A program made the translations under genes and the position numbers. A model generated the notes under the pieces. It ran no database searches, was not told where the DNA came from, and saw only the letters and a program-made list of their open reading frames with translations. This document shows positions 35,792-44,223 of a DNA stretch of 64,000 nt, in pieces. Each line of letters starts with the position of its first letter. The stretch's first letter is position 1. The stretch covers positions 5,022,001-5,086,000 of the forward strand of contig NZ_CP186334.1 of the NCBI RefSeq assembly GCF_049347105.1. The letters run 5' to 3'. Source of the stretch: Gaoshiqia hydrogeniformans. Its GTDB lineage: Bacteria; Bacteroidota; Bacteroidia; Bacteroidales; Prolixibacteraceae.

Positions 35792-35799
35792 CAAAACTA
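35792..35799 (-). promoter_or_regulatory. -7 promoter element for the YggS gene
   Basis: TAGTTTTG on the minus strand fits TAnnTTTG, 19 bases before the ATG. Confidence 0.5.
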
Positions 35800-35883
35800 C
35801 AAAAGCACTTGAAAAAGACCGGACAATTTAAAAGTTTTTTCCGGCTGCACCGTCCGGGACGCAAGCTTCTTGCCGCCTTTTTC

Positions 35884-35891
35884 TATCTTTG
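35884..35891 (+). promoter_or_regulatory. -7 promoter element upstream of pabB
   Basis: TATCTTTG fits TAnnTTTG exactly. It argues against a TTG start at 35870 and against the ATG at 35894, and favours a start at 35933. No good -33 element is visible. Confidence 0.45.
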
Positions 35892-35932
35892 CCATGCTCA
35901 TGATACACGGCCGGTCACATATTATTTTAAAA

Positions 35933-36874
35933 ATGAATGAATTGGGCAAATCCGGACGCCCGTTCGTTTTCCTTATTGATTTTGATTTTCAGCAGGCGCT
36001 GGTTTACGAATGGGAAGAAAGCAAAGAACATTTACTATGGAAAACGCCTGAACATCAAAATTTTGAACCAAAAAACAACATCAAAACAGAACTTCAGTGG
36101 GATGTTGAACCGGTTTCGTTCGACCATTACCAAAAAGCCTTTGAGCTGGTTCAGTGCCACATCCGTTACGGCGACAGTTTTTTACTCAACCTGACCTTGC
36201 CCAGCCGGGTAAAAACAAACCTGACGCTCGAAGAATTATTTTACCTTGGCAAGGCCCCCTACCAGGTTTATTTAAAGGATAAATTTGTTTGCTTCTCGCC
36301 CGAAATATTTGTCCGAATCGAAAACCGGCAAATTTCGTCGTATCCGATGAAAGGCACGATTGACGCCAATATTCCGGATGCCGAAAACCGGCTGATAAAC
36401 AGCAAAAAAGAATTGGCCGAACACAACACCATTGTCGATCTCATCCGCAACGATCTCAGTCGGGTTGCCAACCAAGTAAATGTGAGCCGTTTTTGTTACA
36501 TCGATAAAATACATTCCAACATGACGGACTTGCTCCAGATGAGTTCTGAAATCACCGGGCTGTTGGCGGAAAACAGTCGCGACCAATTGGGCGATTTGTT
36601 CGGTCACTTGCTCCCGGCCGGATCCGTCAGCGGCGCACCCAAGAAGAAAACAATCGAAATTATCCGAAAAGCCGAACAATACGAGCGGGGATTTTACACC
36701 GGCATTTTTGGTGTTTTTGACGGCACCCGTGTCGACAGTTGCGTACTGATCCGTTTTTTAGAAAAAGAAGGAGACCAATTGATCTTTAAAAGCGGAGGAG
36801 GAATTACCCATTTAAGCCAATGCGAAGATGAATACCTCGAACTGATCAAAAAAATTTATGTGCCCATTGCTTGA
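35933..36874 (+). CDS. pabB: Aminodeoxychorismate synthase component I (chorismate-binding)
   Basis: About 313 residues, a short PabB-like member of the chorismate-binding family. MKGTIDANIPDAENRL, HNTIVDLIRNDLSRVAN and LPAGSVSGAPKKKTIEIIR are the conserved core. It makes aminodeoxychorismate for p-aminobenzoate and folate. It overlaps the downstream aminotransferase-class IV gene by 17 bases, the expected PabC partner. The start is uncertain: ATGs at 35894, 35900 and 35933 are in frame and the last fits the promoter best. Confidence 0.85.
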   Translation: MNELGKSGRPFVFLIDFDFQQALVYEWEESKEHLLWKTPEHQNFEPKNNIKTELQWDVEPVSFDHYQKAFELVQCHIRYGDSFLLNLTLPSRVKTNLTLEELFYLGKAPYQVYLKDKFVCFSPEIFVRIENRQISSYPMKGTIDANIPDAENRLINSKKELAEHNTIVDLIRNDLSRVANQVNVSRFCYIDKIHSNMTDLLQMSSEITGLLAENSRDQLGDLFGHLLPAGSVSGAPKKKTIEIIRKAEQYERGFYTGIFGVFDGTRVDSCVLIRFLEKEGDQLIFKSGGGITHLSQCEDEYLELIKKIYVPIA

Positions 36875-37460
36875 AACCATCAAACTCGAAGACGGCTGCC
36901 TGTGCAACATTGCCGGGCACAATCGCCGGATGAATGCAGCCCGCACCGAACTGTTTCAAAGGGTCAAGCCAATTGATCTGGCCGAAATCATCCGGATTCC
37001 TGAAAATTGCCGTTCGGGATTGTACCGTTGCCGGATTTTGTACGGCCGCGATATTGAAAAAATAGAATTCATTAAAAAAGCGCCCCGGAAATTTAACAAG
37101 TTAAAAGTCGTCAGGCACGACGAAATCGATTATCACCTGAAATATGCCGACCGGACTATTTTAAACGATCTTTATGCCCGGCGCGGGGATGCCGACGAAA
37201 TCATCATCATCAAACAGGGATTGGTGACTGATTGTACCATCGGCAACCTGGTTTTTTGGGACAAAAACCGCTGGATTACGCCGGACAGCCCCTTGCTAAA
37301 CGGCACCCAACGACAATCGCTGCTCGAACAGAATTTAATCGTTGAAAAGAGGATCTCCGGGGCTGATTTAGCCGCTTTCAGTCAAGCAGGTATCATCAAT
37401 GTTTTTCACACACTGGAAAATATGCCGGTGATTTCGGGAAAAAATATTATCACCGGATAA
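36858..37460 (+). CDS. pabC: Aminotransferase class IV (probable aminodeoxychorismate lyase)
   Basis: 200 residues, shorter than the usual 270 or so. The PLP lysine is likely in YHLKYADRTI, followed by the family segment DEIIIIKQGLVTDCTIGNLVFWD. Partnered with pabB and overlapping it by 17 bases, it most likely releases pyruvate from aminodeoxychorismate to give p-aminobenzoate. The small size is typical of Bacteroidota versions fused or overlapped with pabB. Confidence 0.8.
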   Translation: MCPLLETIKLEDGCLCNIAGHNRRMNAARTELFQRVKPIDLAEIIRIPENCRSGLYRCRILYGRDIEKIEFIKKAPRKFNKLKVVRHDEIDYHLKYADRTILNDLYARRGDADEIIIIKQGLVTDCTIGNLVFWDKNRWITPDSPLLNGTQRQSLLEQNLIVEKRISGADLAAFSQAGIINVFHTLENMPVISGKNIITG

Positions 37461-37663
37461 AAAAAGACTTGACTTAAATCCTGTTTTTCAATATTTTAAC
37501 CGAATGAAAAAGCAGCAGACTTATTTTCGTTGTAATATTTTTGAGATAATGCTTTTCAACCTATTTTTTTATTGACTCATTTTTGTATTTTGCGACCAAA
37601 TTAAAAACAATAAAAAAGATTGGCCAGAGCCTTACAGGCATTGACTTAATGGAGGATAACAAC

Positions 37664-38071
37664 ATGACACTCAGCAGTAAACCCAGGGTAATTAAAGATT
37701 ACGAAAAACTTGACGACGAGATCAAAGAACAAATAAAGTTAGAGTATCCCAATGGTTTTAGCCAACATCTGATCAGTTTTACCAATAAAGACGGTTTGTT
37801 GGTTAGCGCGCTGCCATTTGAAACAACCGATAAATACTACCTGGTCCGGATGACAACACAGGAAGCGATCGACATCATCAGCGATGATGAAGATTATGAT
37901 GATGAAGGCATATTGAAAGAAGAATCCCGGGAAGCTTACGAAGACAAATATTCGGAAGAAATGGATATTCCGGATAATCTGGACGAAGAAGAGGATGACT
38001 CATCATACGACGATGATGATGATGACGATGATATGGATGATGATGAAGACATGGATGACGACGAAGATTAA
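37664..38071 (+). CDS. Small protein with extreme acidic C-terminal tail
   Basis: About 135 residues, unrecognised family, conserved style in Bacteroidota. The folded part (SSKPRVIKDYEKLDDEIKEQ, SQHLISFTNKDG, LPFETTDKYYLVRM) is followed by some 55 residues dominated by Asp and Glu, ending in a long D/E run encoded by a near-repeat of GAT/GAC/GAA codons. I chose the ATG at 37664 because GGAGGA lies 7 bases upstream; an ATG at 37649 is also possible. A nucleic-acid- or protein-mimicking role of the tail is speculation. A strong terminator follows. Confidence 0.65.
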   Translation: MTLSSKPRVIKDYEKLDDEIKEQIKLEYPNGFSQHLISFTNKDGLLVSALPFETTDKYYLVRMTTQEAIDIISDDEDYDDEGILKEESREAYEDKYSEEMDIPDNLDEEEDDSSYDDDDDDDDMDDDEDMDDDED

Positions 38072-38083
38072 CTGTAGCTTAAG

Positions 38084-38129
38084 GATAAAAATAAACCCCG
38101 GAGAAAAATCTCCGGGGTTTATTTTTATC
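38084..38129. terminator. Bidirectional Rho-independent terminator
   Basis: A perfect 21-bp stem (38084-38104 with 38109-38129) around the loop AAAA. A and T tracts on both sides make it work in both directions, separating the acidic-tail gene (+) from the DUF1015 gene (-). Confidence 0.9.
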
Positions 38130-38141
38130 AGGTGTTTTCGC

Positions 38142-39392
38142 TTAAGTCAGCTTGTGAATAACCAGTCCCGACCGTAGTTTGGGTTCAAACCAGGTTGTTT
38201 TGGGAGGCATAATATGACCGGTATCGGCAATGGTAATCAATTGTTGCATCGAAACCGGGAATAAGGCAAAAGCGACTTTCATTTCCCCGCTGTCGACCCG
38301 GTTTTTCAGTTCGCCAAGTCCTCGGATTCCGCCAACAAAATCAATCCGGTTGGATGTACGCAAATCCTGAATATCGAAAACCGGCTCCAGCACTTGTTTC
38401 GACAGGATGGTCACATCAAGCACACCAATCGGATCAGCATCATCAAAGGTTCCTTCTTTAGCGGTGAGGCTGTACCAGTTTCCACCTAAGTACATGCTGA
38501 ACTCGTGCAATTTCGAAGGTTTATAAACGGCTGTTCCCTTCTTTTCAACAACAAATCCCTGGGTGAGTTTTTCAATCAGCCCTGCTTCGCTCAAACCATT
38601 CAGGTCTTTCACCACGCGGTTATAGTCGATTATTTGCAGCTGGTTATCCGGGAAATGCACGGCCATGAAATAATTATAGGATTCGTTCCCGGTATGATTC
38701 GGATTTTGGGCTTTCCTTTCCAAACCGATACGGGCTGCCGCTGCTGTCCGGTGATGACCGTCGGCTACATAGGTAAACGGTACTTTAGTCGCAAAAAGCT
38801 GTTCGATCCGTTCATTTACTTTCCGGTCGCTGATGGTCCAGAAATGGTGACCAAAGCCATCTTCGGCCACAAAATCGTATTCCGGTTCCTGGTTTTTCAC
38901 GATGGATTCAACAATGGCATCAATTTCAGGCACCGCCCGGTAAGAGAAAAATACCGGCTCAATGTTCGCGTTCAGGTAGCGGGTCAGGATCATCCGGTCT
39001 TCTTCCTTGTCGGGACGGGTTAGTTCGTGTTTTTTGATAATTCCCTGATGATAATCGTCGCAGGCTGCGGCCCCGACAATCCCGTACTGGGTGCGGCCGT
39101 TCATGGTCTGGGCATAAATGTAGAAACGAGCCTCTTCATCTTCGACCAACCAGCCCTTTTCCTGGAATAATTCAAAATTTAAAACCGCCTTTTCATACAC
39201 CGTTTCGGAATGTACATCTGTTCCTTCGGGACAATCAATTTCTGCACGGGTAATGTGCAGCAACGAGTTTTCTTTACCATCTGCCATTTGGGCAGCTTCC
39301 CGGGTGTTCATCACATCATACGGAAGACAAGCCAGGGCTTTGGCAATTTCCCGGGGAGGACGAAGTCCTTTAAATGCCTTTACGTTCGCCAT
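38142..39392 (-). CDS. DUF1015 family protein (serine-cluster partner)
   Basis: 416 residues. FKGLRPPREIAKALACLPYDVMN at the N-terminus and ADGHHRTAAAARIG in the centre are the DUF1015 signatures. Proteins of this family commonly follow serC-serA in Bacteroidota; some members have been proposed as alternative phosphatase/kinase-like partners in serine metabolism, which I cannot verify from the sequence. It is 17 bases downstream of the SerA-like gene. Confidence 0.85.
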   Translation of the reverse strand: MANVKAFKGLRPPREIAKALACLPYDVMNTREAAQMADGKENSLLHITRAEIDCPEGTDVHSETVYEKAVLNFELFQEKGWLVEDEEARFYIYAQTMNGRTQYGIVGAAACDDYHQGIIKKHELTRPDKEEDRMILTRYLNANIEPVFFSYRAVPEIDAIVESIVKNQEPEYDFVAEDGFGHHFWTISDRKVNERIEQLFATKVPFTYVADGHHRTAAAARIGLERKAQNPNHTGNESYNYFMAVHFPDNQLQIIDYNRVVKDLNGLSEAGLIEKLTQGFVVEKKGTAVYKPSKLHEFSMYLGGNWYSLTAKEGTFDDADPIGVLDVTILSKQVLEPVFDIQDLRTSNRIDFVGGIRGLGELKNRVDSGEMKVAFALFPVSMQQLITIADTGHIMPPKTTWFEPKLRSGLVIHKLT

Positions 39393-39409
39393 AAATTAAT
39401 TTTCAAATT

Positions 39410-40330
39410 TTATTTATTTACACGGAAGGTTTCATCACCTTTATTAAAAAATGCCACAATTTGTTCGGCTGACGCTACGCCTGCATTTGTATTGGCTTCT
39501 TCGGTTTGCGCCCCGATCTTTTTCGGGGTGAAATAATACCGGCCTTCAAACTTTTCTTTAAACAAGGCCGAACAGTCCGGTTCGATATCCGATAAATATT
39601 TCACATCGGGCCGTTCCTCCATAAACCGGCAAAGGTCCGCTTCATTCACCACCTCTTTTCTGGCGGTATTCACCAGAATCGCATCTTTTTTCAAATGCTT
39701 CAGTACCGCCATGCTCACCGAACCGATATGTTCGCCGCGAGCCGGAACATGAACGGAAACGATATCCGAAACGGCATACAATTCTTCCAACGAACCGGTA
39801 ACCTCAATTCCCTCGGAAGTAGCCTGCGCCTTGCTGAAACGCGTATAAACCTTGACGTCCATTCCAAAAGCCCGGGCTATCCGGTGAACATTACGGGCCA
39901 CATAGCCGTAGCCATGCAATCCTAATGTCCGGCCCCGGAGTTCGCCTCCCGGCTTACCGCTAAAAAATTCGCGGATACCGTAAATGGCTAGTCCGATAGC
40001 CAGCTCGGCCACGGCATTTGAATTTTGGCCGGGCGTGTTCATCACAACAATGTTTTTTTCCCTGGCATAGTTGGTGTCAACATTGTCGTAACCGGCTCCT
40101 GCACGGACTACAATTTTTAGGTTTTTCCCCGCATCCAGCACCTCTTTATCCACGATATCGCTTCGGATAATCATGGCGTCGGCTGTTTTTACCGCTTCAA
40201 GCAGTTCTGCTTTCGACCGGTATTTCTCCAGCAGATCGAGTTGATAACCAGCCTGGCTGACAACAGCCGAAATTTTTTCAACCGCAATTCCTGCAAAAGG
40301 TTTATCGGTTGCAATTAATACCCTTTTCAT
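39410..40330 (-). CDS. serA: Phosphoglycerate dehydrogenase, short (type III-like)
   Basis: 306 residues without ACT or ASB domains, first step of serine synthesis. NAD-binding GLHGYGYVARNVHR, catalytic Arg in NTARKEVVN and Glu in LSDIEPDCS are present. The position usually filled by the catalytic His (TPHIGAxT) is lysine here: FTPKKIGAQTEEA. That Lys form is known for a subgroup of type III enzymes, so it need not mean inactivity. It lies between serC and the DUF1015 gene in one operon. Confidence 0.88.
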   Translation of the reverse strand: MKRVLIATDKPFAGIAVEKISAVVSQAGYQLDLLEKYRSKAELLEAVKTADAMIIRSDIVDKEVLDAGKNLKIVVRAGAGYDNVDTNYAREKNIVVMNTPGQNSNAVAELAIGLAIYGIREFFSGKPGGELRGRTLGLHGYGYVARNVHRIARAFGMDVKVYTRFSKAQATSEGIEVTGSLEELYAVSDIVSVHVPARGEHIGSVSMAVLKHLKKDAILVNTARKEVVNEADLCRFMEERPDVKYLSDIEPDCSALFKEKFEGRYYFTPKKIGAQTEEANTNAGVASAEQIVAFFNKGDETFRVNK

Positions 40331-40340
40331 ACCCTTTCAT

Positions 40341-40382
40341 TTAAAAAAAGAAAGCAGGACCCCCATCCTGCTTTTCTTTTTA
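40341..40382 (-). terminator. Hairpin between serC and serA
   Basis: AGCAGGA and TCCTGCT arms (with flanking A-rich and T-rich arms, one bulge) and a T-run on the minus strand. It lies 7 bases after the serC stop and 11 bases before the serA ATG, so it could end serC transcription or act as an attenuator. Confidence 0.65.
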
Positions 40383-40388
40383 TGCAGA

Positions 40389-41459
40389 TTAATGATTCGC
40401 TTCAAATTCTTTCATCGCATCAACCAGCGCCTGTACGCTTTCAATCGGCAGCGCATTATAGGTAGACGCCCTGAACCCGCCAACCGAGCGGTGACCTTTC
40501 AGCCCGACCATTCCTCTTGCCGTAGCAAAATCAAGAAATTCTTTTTCCAGTTCTTCGTAACCCGGCGCCATCACAAAGGTAACGTTCATCCGGGAGCGGT
40601 CTTCGGGTGCGGGAACCGTTGGCACAAACAGTTTGTTGCGGTCCAGTTCGCCGTAAAGCAATTCGGCTTTGGCGATATTTACTTTTTCCATGGCTTCCAC
40701 GCCGCCATTTTCTTTCAGCCATTTCAACGTTTGCAGGCAGGCAAAAACAGCAACCGTTGAAGGCGTGTTGAACATGGATTCATTTTTAATATGAACATCA
40801 TAATCCAGCATGGTAGGAATAGTACGCCCGGCTTTACCCAGAACGTCATCCTTTATAATAACCAGCGTGGCCCCAGAAGGACCCAGGTTTTTCTGCGCTC
40901 CGGCATAGATCAGGTCATATTTGGCCACATCAATCGGACGACTGAAAATATCAGACGACATATCGGCAACCATTTGAACCGGAACATCCGGATCTGATTT
41001 GAGTTCGGTACCGAAAATGGTATTGTTTGTTGTAATGTGCAGGTAATCCGCATCGGCGGGCACATCGTATGTTTTCGGGATGTAATTGAAATTTTTATCT
41101 TTCGAAGAAGCGACTTCGACCACCTCGCCGATCAACTTAGCCTCTTTCATGGCCTTCGAAGCCCAAACGCCTGTGTTCAGGTAAGCGGCTTTTGATTTCA
41201 ACAGGTTATACGGAACCATTAGAAATTGAAGGCTGGCGCCACCCTGTAAAAACAAAACGGAGTAACCTTCGGGAACTTTCAGCAATTCTTTTACCAGTGC
41301 AATAGCCTCATCCATCACGGCAACAAACTCTTTACCGCGATGGGAAACCTCCATGATGGAGAGTCCGGTGCCGGCAAAATCGAAGGTTGCTTCGGCTACT
41401 TTTTGTTTTGTATACTCGGGAAGAATAGAGGGTCCCGCATAAAAATTATGCTTCTTCAT
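40389..41459 (-). CDS. serC: Phosphoserine aminotransferase
   Basis: 356 residues, full length. PLP-binding features: YAGAQKNLGPSGATLVII with the Schiff-base lysine, MADMSSDIFSRPID, and the C-terminal GHRSVGGFRASTYNALP. It converts phosphohydroxypyruvate to phosphoserine and is first in a serC-serA-DUF1015 set. Confidence 0.95.
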   Translation of the reverse strand: MKKHNFYAGPSILPEYTKQKVAEATFDFAGTGLSIMEVSHRGKEFVAVMDEAIALVKELLKVPEGYSVLFLQGGASLQFLMVPYNLLKSKAAYLNTGVWASKAMKEAKLIGEVVEVASSKDKNFNYIPKTYDVPADADYLHITTNNTIFGTELKSDPDVPVQMVADMSSDIFSRPIDVAKYDLIYAGAQKNLGPSGATLVIIKDDVLGKAGRTIPTMLDYDVHIKNESMFNTPSTVAVFACLQTLKWLKENGGVEAMEKVNIAKAELLYGELDRNKLFVPTVPAPEDRSRMNVTFVMAPGYEELEKEFLDFATARGMVGLKGHRSVGGFRASTYNALPIESVQALVDAMKEFEANH

Positions 41460-41656
41460 CGTATGTTATTTTAGAGTTAAAAATTATTTTTCATTTTCAT
41501 CATTCCATATTTGTCGGCCAAAATAAAGGGATCCGGGAATTTCTTTGCTGAGTTATATCAGCATCGGCCCCGAAAAATACTATTTTTTAAACATGCTTAT
41601 AAAACAGGATATCAATCTGATAGAAATCATTATTTCGTTCTGTTTTTTCGTCAAAG

Positions 41657-42385
41657 TTATGAAACCGGGACCAATTCTCCATCTTTATAAACAGGAATTA
41701 CTGACGTAAAATCAGCCTGATGACAAAATGCAATACAATCATCCAGACCTTTAGCGGCCAGACGGCCTTTCTGGGCTGCTTTCAGCACATATTCGTTCAG
41801 ATTTTTTTTGGCGATTGACCACAAATCGATGGAAGCCGTCACAGCATCGCAAATGGTTTCGTACTTTCCCGATTCCATGAGTTTTTCGGCAAGGGCGCCT
41901 GCAAAAACAGCATCTTCGAGGCTAAACCGGTCTTTCCACGAGGCGCAAAAAATAAGCACCGGCGCATCCTGACCAATCAGCCAATTGCCAAGCGCCGTCA
42001 GGTTCAGGAACGAGCCGATCACCACGGCTCTCGAATGCGCCGCCATGTGAATGCAACGGGTTCCGTTTGTGGTGGAATACACAATTTCTTTTCCCTTTAC
42101 CTGGCTGGCCGTAAAGTTGAACGGCGAGTTTCCAAAATCGGCAAAATCGAGTACGTAACCGTCGCGTTCGGACGCCACCATATAGCCTTCTTTCTTTTTC
42201 TGACGGGCTTCATCCACGGTCGACACCGGGATAATACGGCGCACCCCGTTGTGAAAGGCGGTACAAATGGCCGATGTGGCCCGGAGAATATCAACTATAA
42301 CCACAATATTGGCGTCATCGGCATGCTTTGGGTAAATCGCGGGAGAAAAGCAGGTTTCCAAACGAAACTTGGTGTTCTTCATCAT
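41657..42385 (-). CDS. 2-phosphosulfolactate phosphatase (ComB family)
   Basis: 242 residues with the ComB family pattern: VVIVDILRATSAICTAFHNG, YSTTNGTRCIH, SLEDAVFAGALAEKLME. It is a magnesium-dependent phosphatase first described in coenzyme M synthesis; in Bacteroidota its sulfonate substrate is unclear and may relate to sulfonolipid or sulfolactate metabolism (inference). Two ATGs (42385, 42382) are possible. It follows the gcvT terminator. Confidence 0.85.
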   Translation of the reverse strand: MMKNTKFRLETCFSPAIYPKHADDANIVVIVDILRATSAICTAFHNGVRRIIPVSTVDEARQKKKEGYMVASERDGYVLDFADFGNSPFNFTASQVKGKEIVYSTTNGTRCIHMAAHSRAVVIGSFLNLTALGNWLIGQDAPVLIFCASWKDRFSLEDAVFAGALAEKLMESGKYETICDAVTASIDLWSIAKKNLNEYVLKAAQKGRLAAKGLDDCIAFCHQADFTSVIPVYKDGELVPVS

Positions 42386-42430
42386 CAGTGAATCTGAAAT
42401 TTTGGTCTCAAAGATAATCGTTCGGTCACA

Positions 42431-42463
42431 ATAAAAAAACCCGCCAATACAATTGACGGGTTT
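42431..42463 (-). terminator. Rho-independent terminator of gcvT
   Basis: On the minus strand AAACCCGTCAAT pairs with ATTGGCGGGTTT (one G-T wobble), loop TGT, and a T-run follows. It lies 28 bases after the gcvT stop. Confidence 0.8.
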
Positions 42464-42490
42464 CAGGCTTAGTAAGTTGTAAGATCCCCC

Positions 42491-43582
42491 TTATTGCGGA
42501 CTTACAAATGGTATTTTTACAATTTTTGCTTTCAGCAATTTGTTTCTCACTTTTACATAAATCTCGGTGCCAATGGCAGCATAGGCTTTTGAAATGTACC
42601 CCATCCCGATACCTATATTCAGCACAGGCGACTGGGTACCCGAGGTAACCAGGCCAATTTGGTTACCGTTCTCATCGGTCAGTTCGTAACCATGACGCGG
42701 AATACCCCGGTCGATCATTTCAAACCCGCGAAGTTTCCGGCTTACCCCTTCCGATTTCTGCATCAGCAACAAATCTTTGTCAATAAACCCGTTCTTCCCG
42801 TTAAACTTGGTAATCCATCCCAGTCCCGCTTCGATGGGCGAAGTGGTGTCGTCAATATCATTCCCGTACAAACAATAACCCATCTCCAGGCGGAGGGTAT
42901 CGCGGGCTCCCAGCCCGATTGGTTTTATGCCAAGTTCGGCGCCGGCTTCAAAAAGATCGTGGTAAATTTTCTCCGCCTGTTCGTTTGGAAAATAAAGCTC
43001 AAAACCGCCTGCACCCGTGTACCCGGTGGCTGAAATAATGACTCCGTCGAAACCGGCAAAGCGGCCGGTAACAAAGGAGTAATACCTGATCTCATCCAGG
43101 CGCACATCGGTTAATTTTTGCAAAACGCTGATCGCTTTCGGCCCCTGAATGGCCAGCTGACTGATCTGATCGGAAACATTTTCAAGCGTTGCTCCAAATT
43201 TATTCTGAGAGACGATCCAATTCCAGTCTTTTTCGATGTTAGCCGCATTTACAACCAGCAGGTATTTTTCCGGTCCGAAACAGTAAACCAGCAAATCGTC
43301 GACAATACCACCTTTTCCGTTGGGAAAACAGGAATACTGGGCTTGTCCGGGCCTGAGAACCAAAATATCGTTGCTGGTTACATACTGGACCAACTCGGCG
43401 GCATGAGGGCCCGTAACCCAAAATTCGCCCATATGCGACACATCAAAAACCCCTACCCCATTTCGTACAGTCAGGTGTTCGTCCTTGATTCCGCTGAATT
43501 CAACAGGCATTTCAAAGCCCGCAAATTCAACCATTTTACCCCCGACGTTTTTATGAATCTGATTAAATGCAGTCGTTTTCAT
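42491..43582 (-). CDS. gcvT: Aminomethyltransferase (glycine cleavage T-protein)
   Basis: About 363 residues: EFAGFEMPVEFSGIKDEHLTVRNGVGVFDVSHMGE at the N-terminus, with IGLGARDTLRLEMGYCLYGNDID and LRGFEMIDRGIPRHGYELT further on, as in GcvT. It transfers the methylene group from the aminomethyl carrier to tetrahydrofolate. I preferred the ATG at 43582 to the TTG at 43585. It lies outside the accessory island: the first direct repeat begins 40 bases upstream of its start. Confidence 0.95.
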   Translation of the reverse strand: MKTTAFNQIHKNVGGKMVEFAGFEMPVEFSGIKDEHLTVRNGVGVFDVSHMGEFWVTGPHAAELVQYVTSNDILVLRPGQAQYSCFPNGKGGIVDDLLVYCFGPEKYLLVVNAANIEKDWNWIVSQNKFGATLENVSDQISQLAIQGPKAISVLQKLTDVRLDEIRYYSFVTGRFAGFDGVIISATGYTGAGGFELYFPNEQAEKIYHDLFEAGAELGIKPIGLGARDTLRLEMGYCLYGNDIDDTTSPIEAGLGWITKFNGKNGFIDKDLLLMQKSEGVSRKLRGFEMIDRGIPRHGYELTDENGNQIGLVTSGTQSPVLNIGIGMGYISKAYAAIGTEIYVKVRNKLLKAKIVKIPFVSPQ

Positions 43583-43621
43583 CAATTAAACTTTGAATTT
43601 GTAAAAATAGAGCTACAAATA

Positions 43622-43719
43622 TCATAAAATCATGAAAAAAGTCAGAAAACAGGCTGCTATTATTTTTTAAGCTGATGAATCTGATCAGGATAAATCGTCT
43701 CAATTTATCAACATGATTA
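43622..43719. repeat. Left copy of a 98/97-bp direct repeat bounding the accessory island
   Basis: Almost the same sequence recurs at 57546-57642 in the same orientation: by eye two substitutions and one single-base indel over 98 positions. It lies between gcvT and the accessory genes. See the finding on island boundaries. Confidence 0.85.
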
Positions 43720-43752
43720 TCTCCGCTTTCGCGCGAAAGCGGAGATAATCAT
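43713..43752. repeat. 40-bp perfect palindrome at the left island edge
   Basis: Arms 43713-43732 and 43733-43752 are exact reverse complements (half-site ATGATTATCTCCGCTTTCGC). It overlaps the last 7 bases of the left direct repeat and the stop codon of the RAYT remnant. It may be a REP-type element, a terminator or a recombination site. Confidence 0.9.
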
Positions 43753-44174
43753 TTTTTGCTTTTACAAATACAAGCAAGGCACGGGGCACAGACCCGCGCC
43801 AGCGGGGAGATATTCCGCCTGCCCTTCGTTTGAGCGAAGCGGGAACGAAGGGGCAGATGGGGTAGAAATTCTTTTCTGCTTTCTTTCGGGTTGTCAATAA
43901 TTGCTTTCACTATCGATTTGCCGGTAAATCGTTTAAAATCGCCTAAAAGCAGTTCGGGCTTTTGCTCACATGCTCTCCTGAAAACCAGATGTACGTGGCT
44001 TGACATGATACACCAGGCAAAAATCTCCATGCCTTTCTTTTGCTGGCAATAACGCAAACTTTCAATTAAAATGCTTTTATATTCCTTTCCGGCAAAAACA
44101 TCCAACCAGTTTACAACGGCAAAACTTACAAAATAAACTCCATCCGGATTATGAAACTTGTAATTGCGGCTCAT
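43749..44174 (-). pseudogene. RAYT-type (REP-associated tyrosine) transposase remnant
   Basis: 141 codons. The first ~105 match IS200-like RAYT proteins: SRNYKFHNPDGVYFVSFAVVNWLDVF, then WCIMSSHVHLVFR with the HxH metal motif (HVH), and GDFKRFTGKSIVKAI. After NPKESRKEF the frame runs into REP-like palindromic DNA (43785-43865) and stops within the 40-bp palindrome, so the C-terminal region, including the tyrosine part of full-length proteins, is lost. Confidence 0.75.
43775..43866. repeat. REP-like palindromic elements inside the RAYT remnant
   Basis: Contains CTGCCCTTCGTT and AACGAAGGGGCAG as hairpin arms (one extra G) around 43821-43860. On the minus strand there is a CCCGCTGGCGCGG core followed by CCGTGCC, which recurs near the right island edge. 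Confidence 0.6.
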
Positions 44175-44223
44175 AGGTCATTGCCGATTCAGGCTTGTCC
44201 AAAACTAGCAAATTATTGGATTT

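Noticed and set aside
40389..41459. Large plus-strand frames opposite serC and other genes
   Set aside because: They are mirror frames of well-supported genes, without motifs or ribosome sites.
43700..43897. 66-codon minus-strand frame overlapping the RAYT remnant
   Set aside because: It runs through the 40-bp palindrome and REP-like DNA and has no recognisable protein features.
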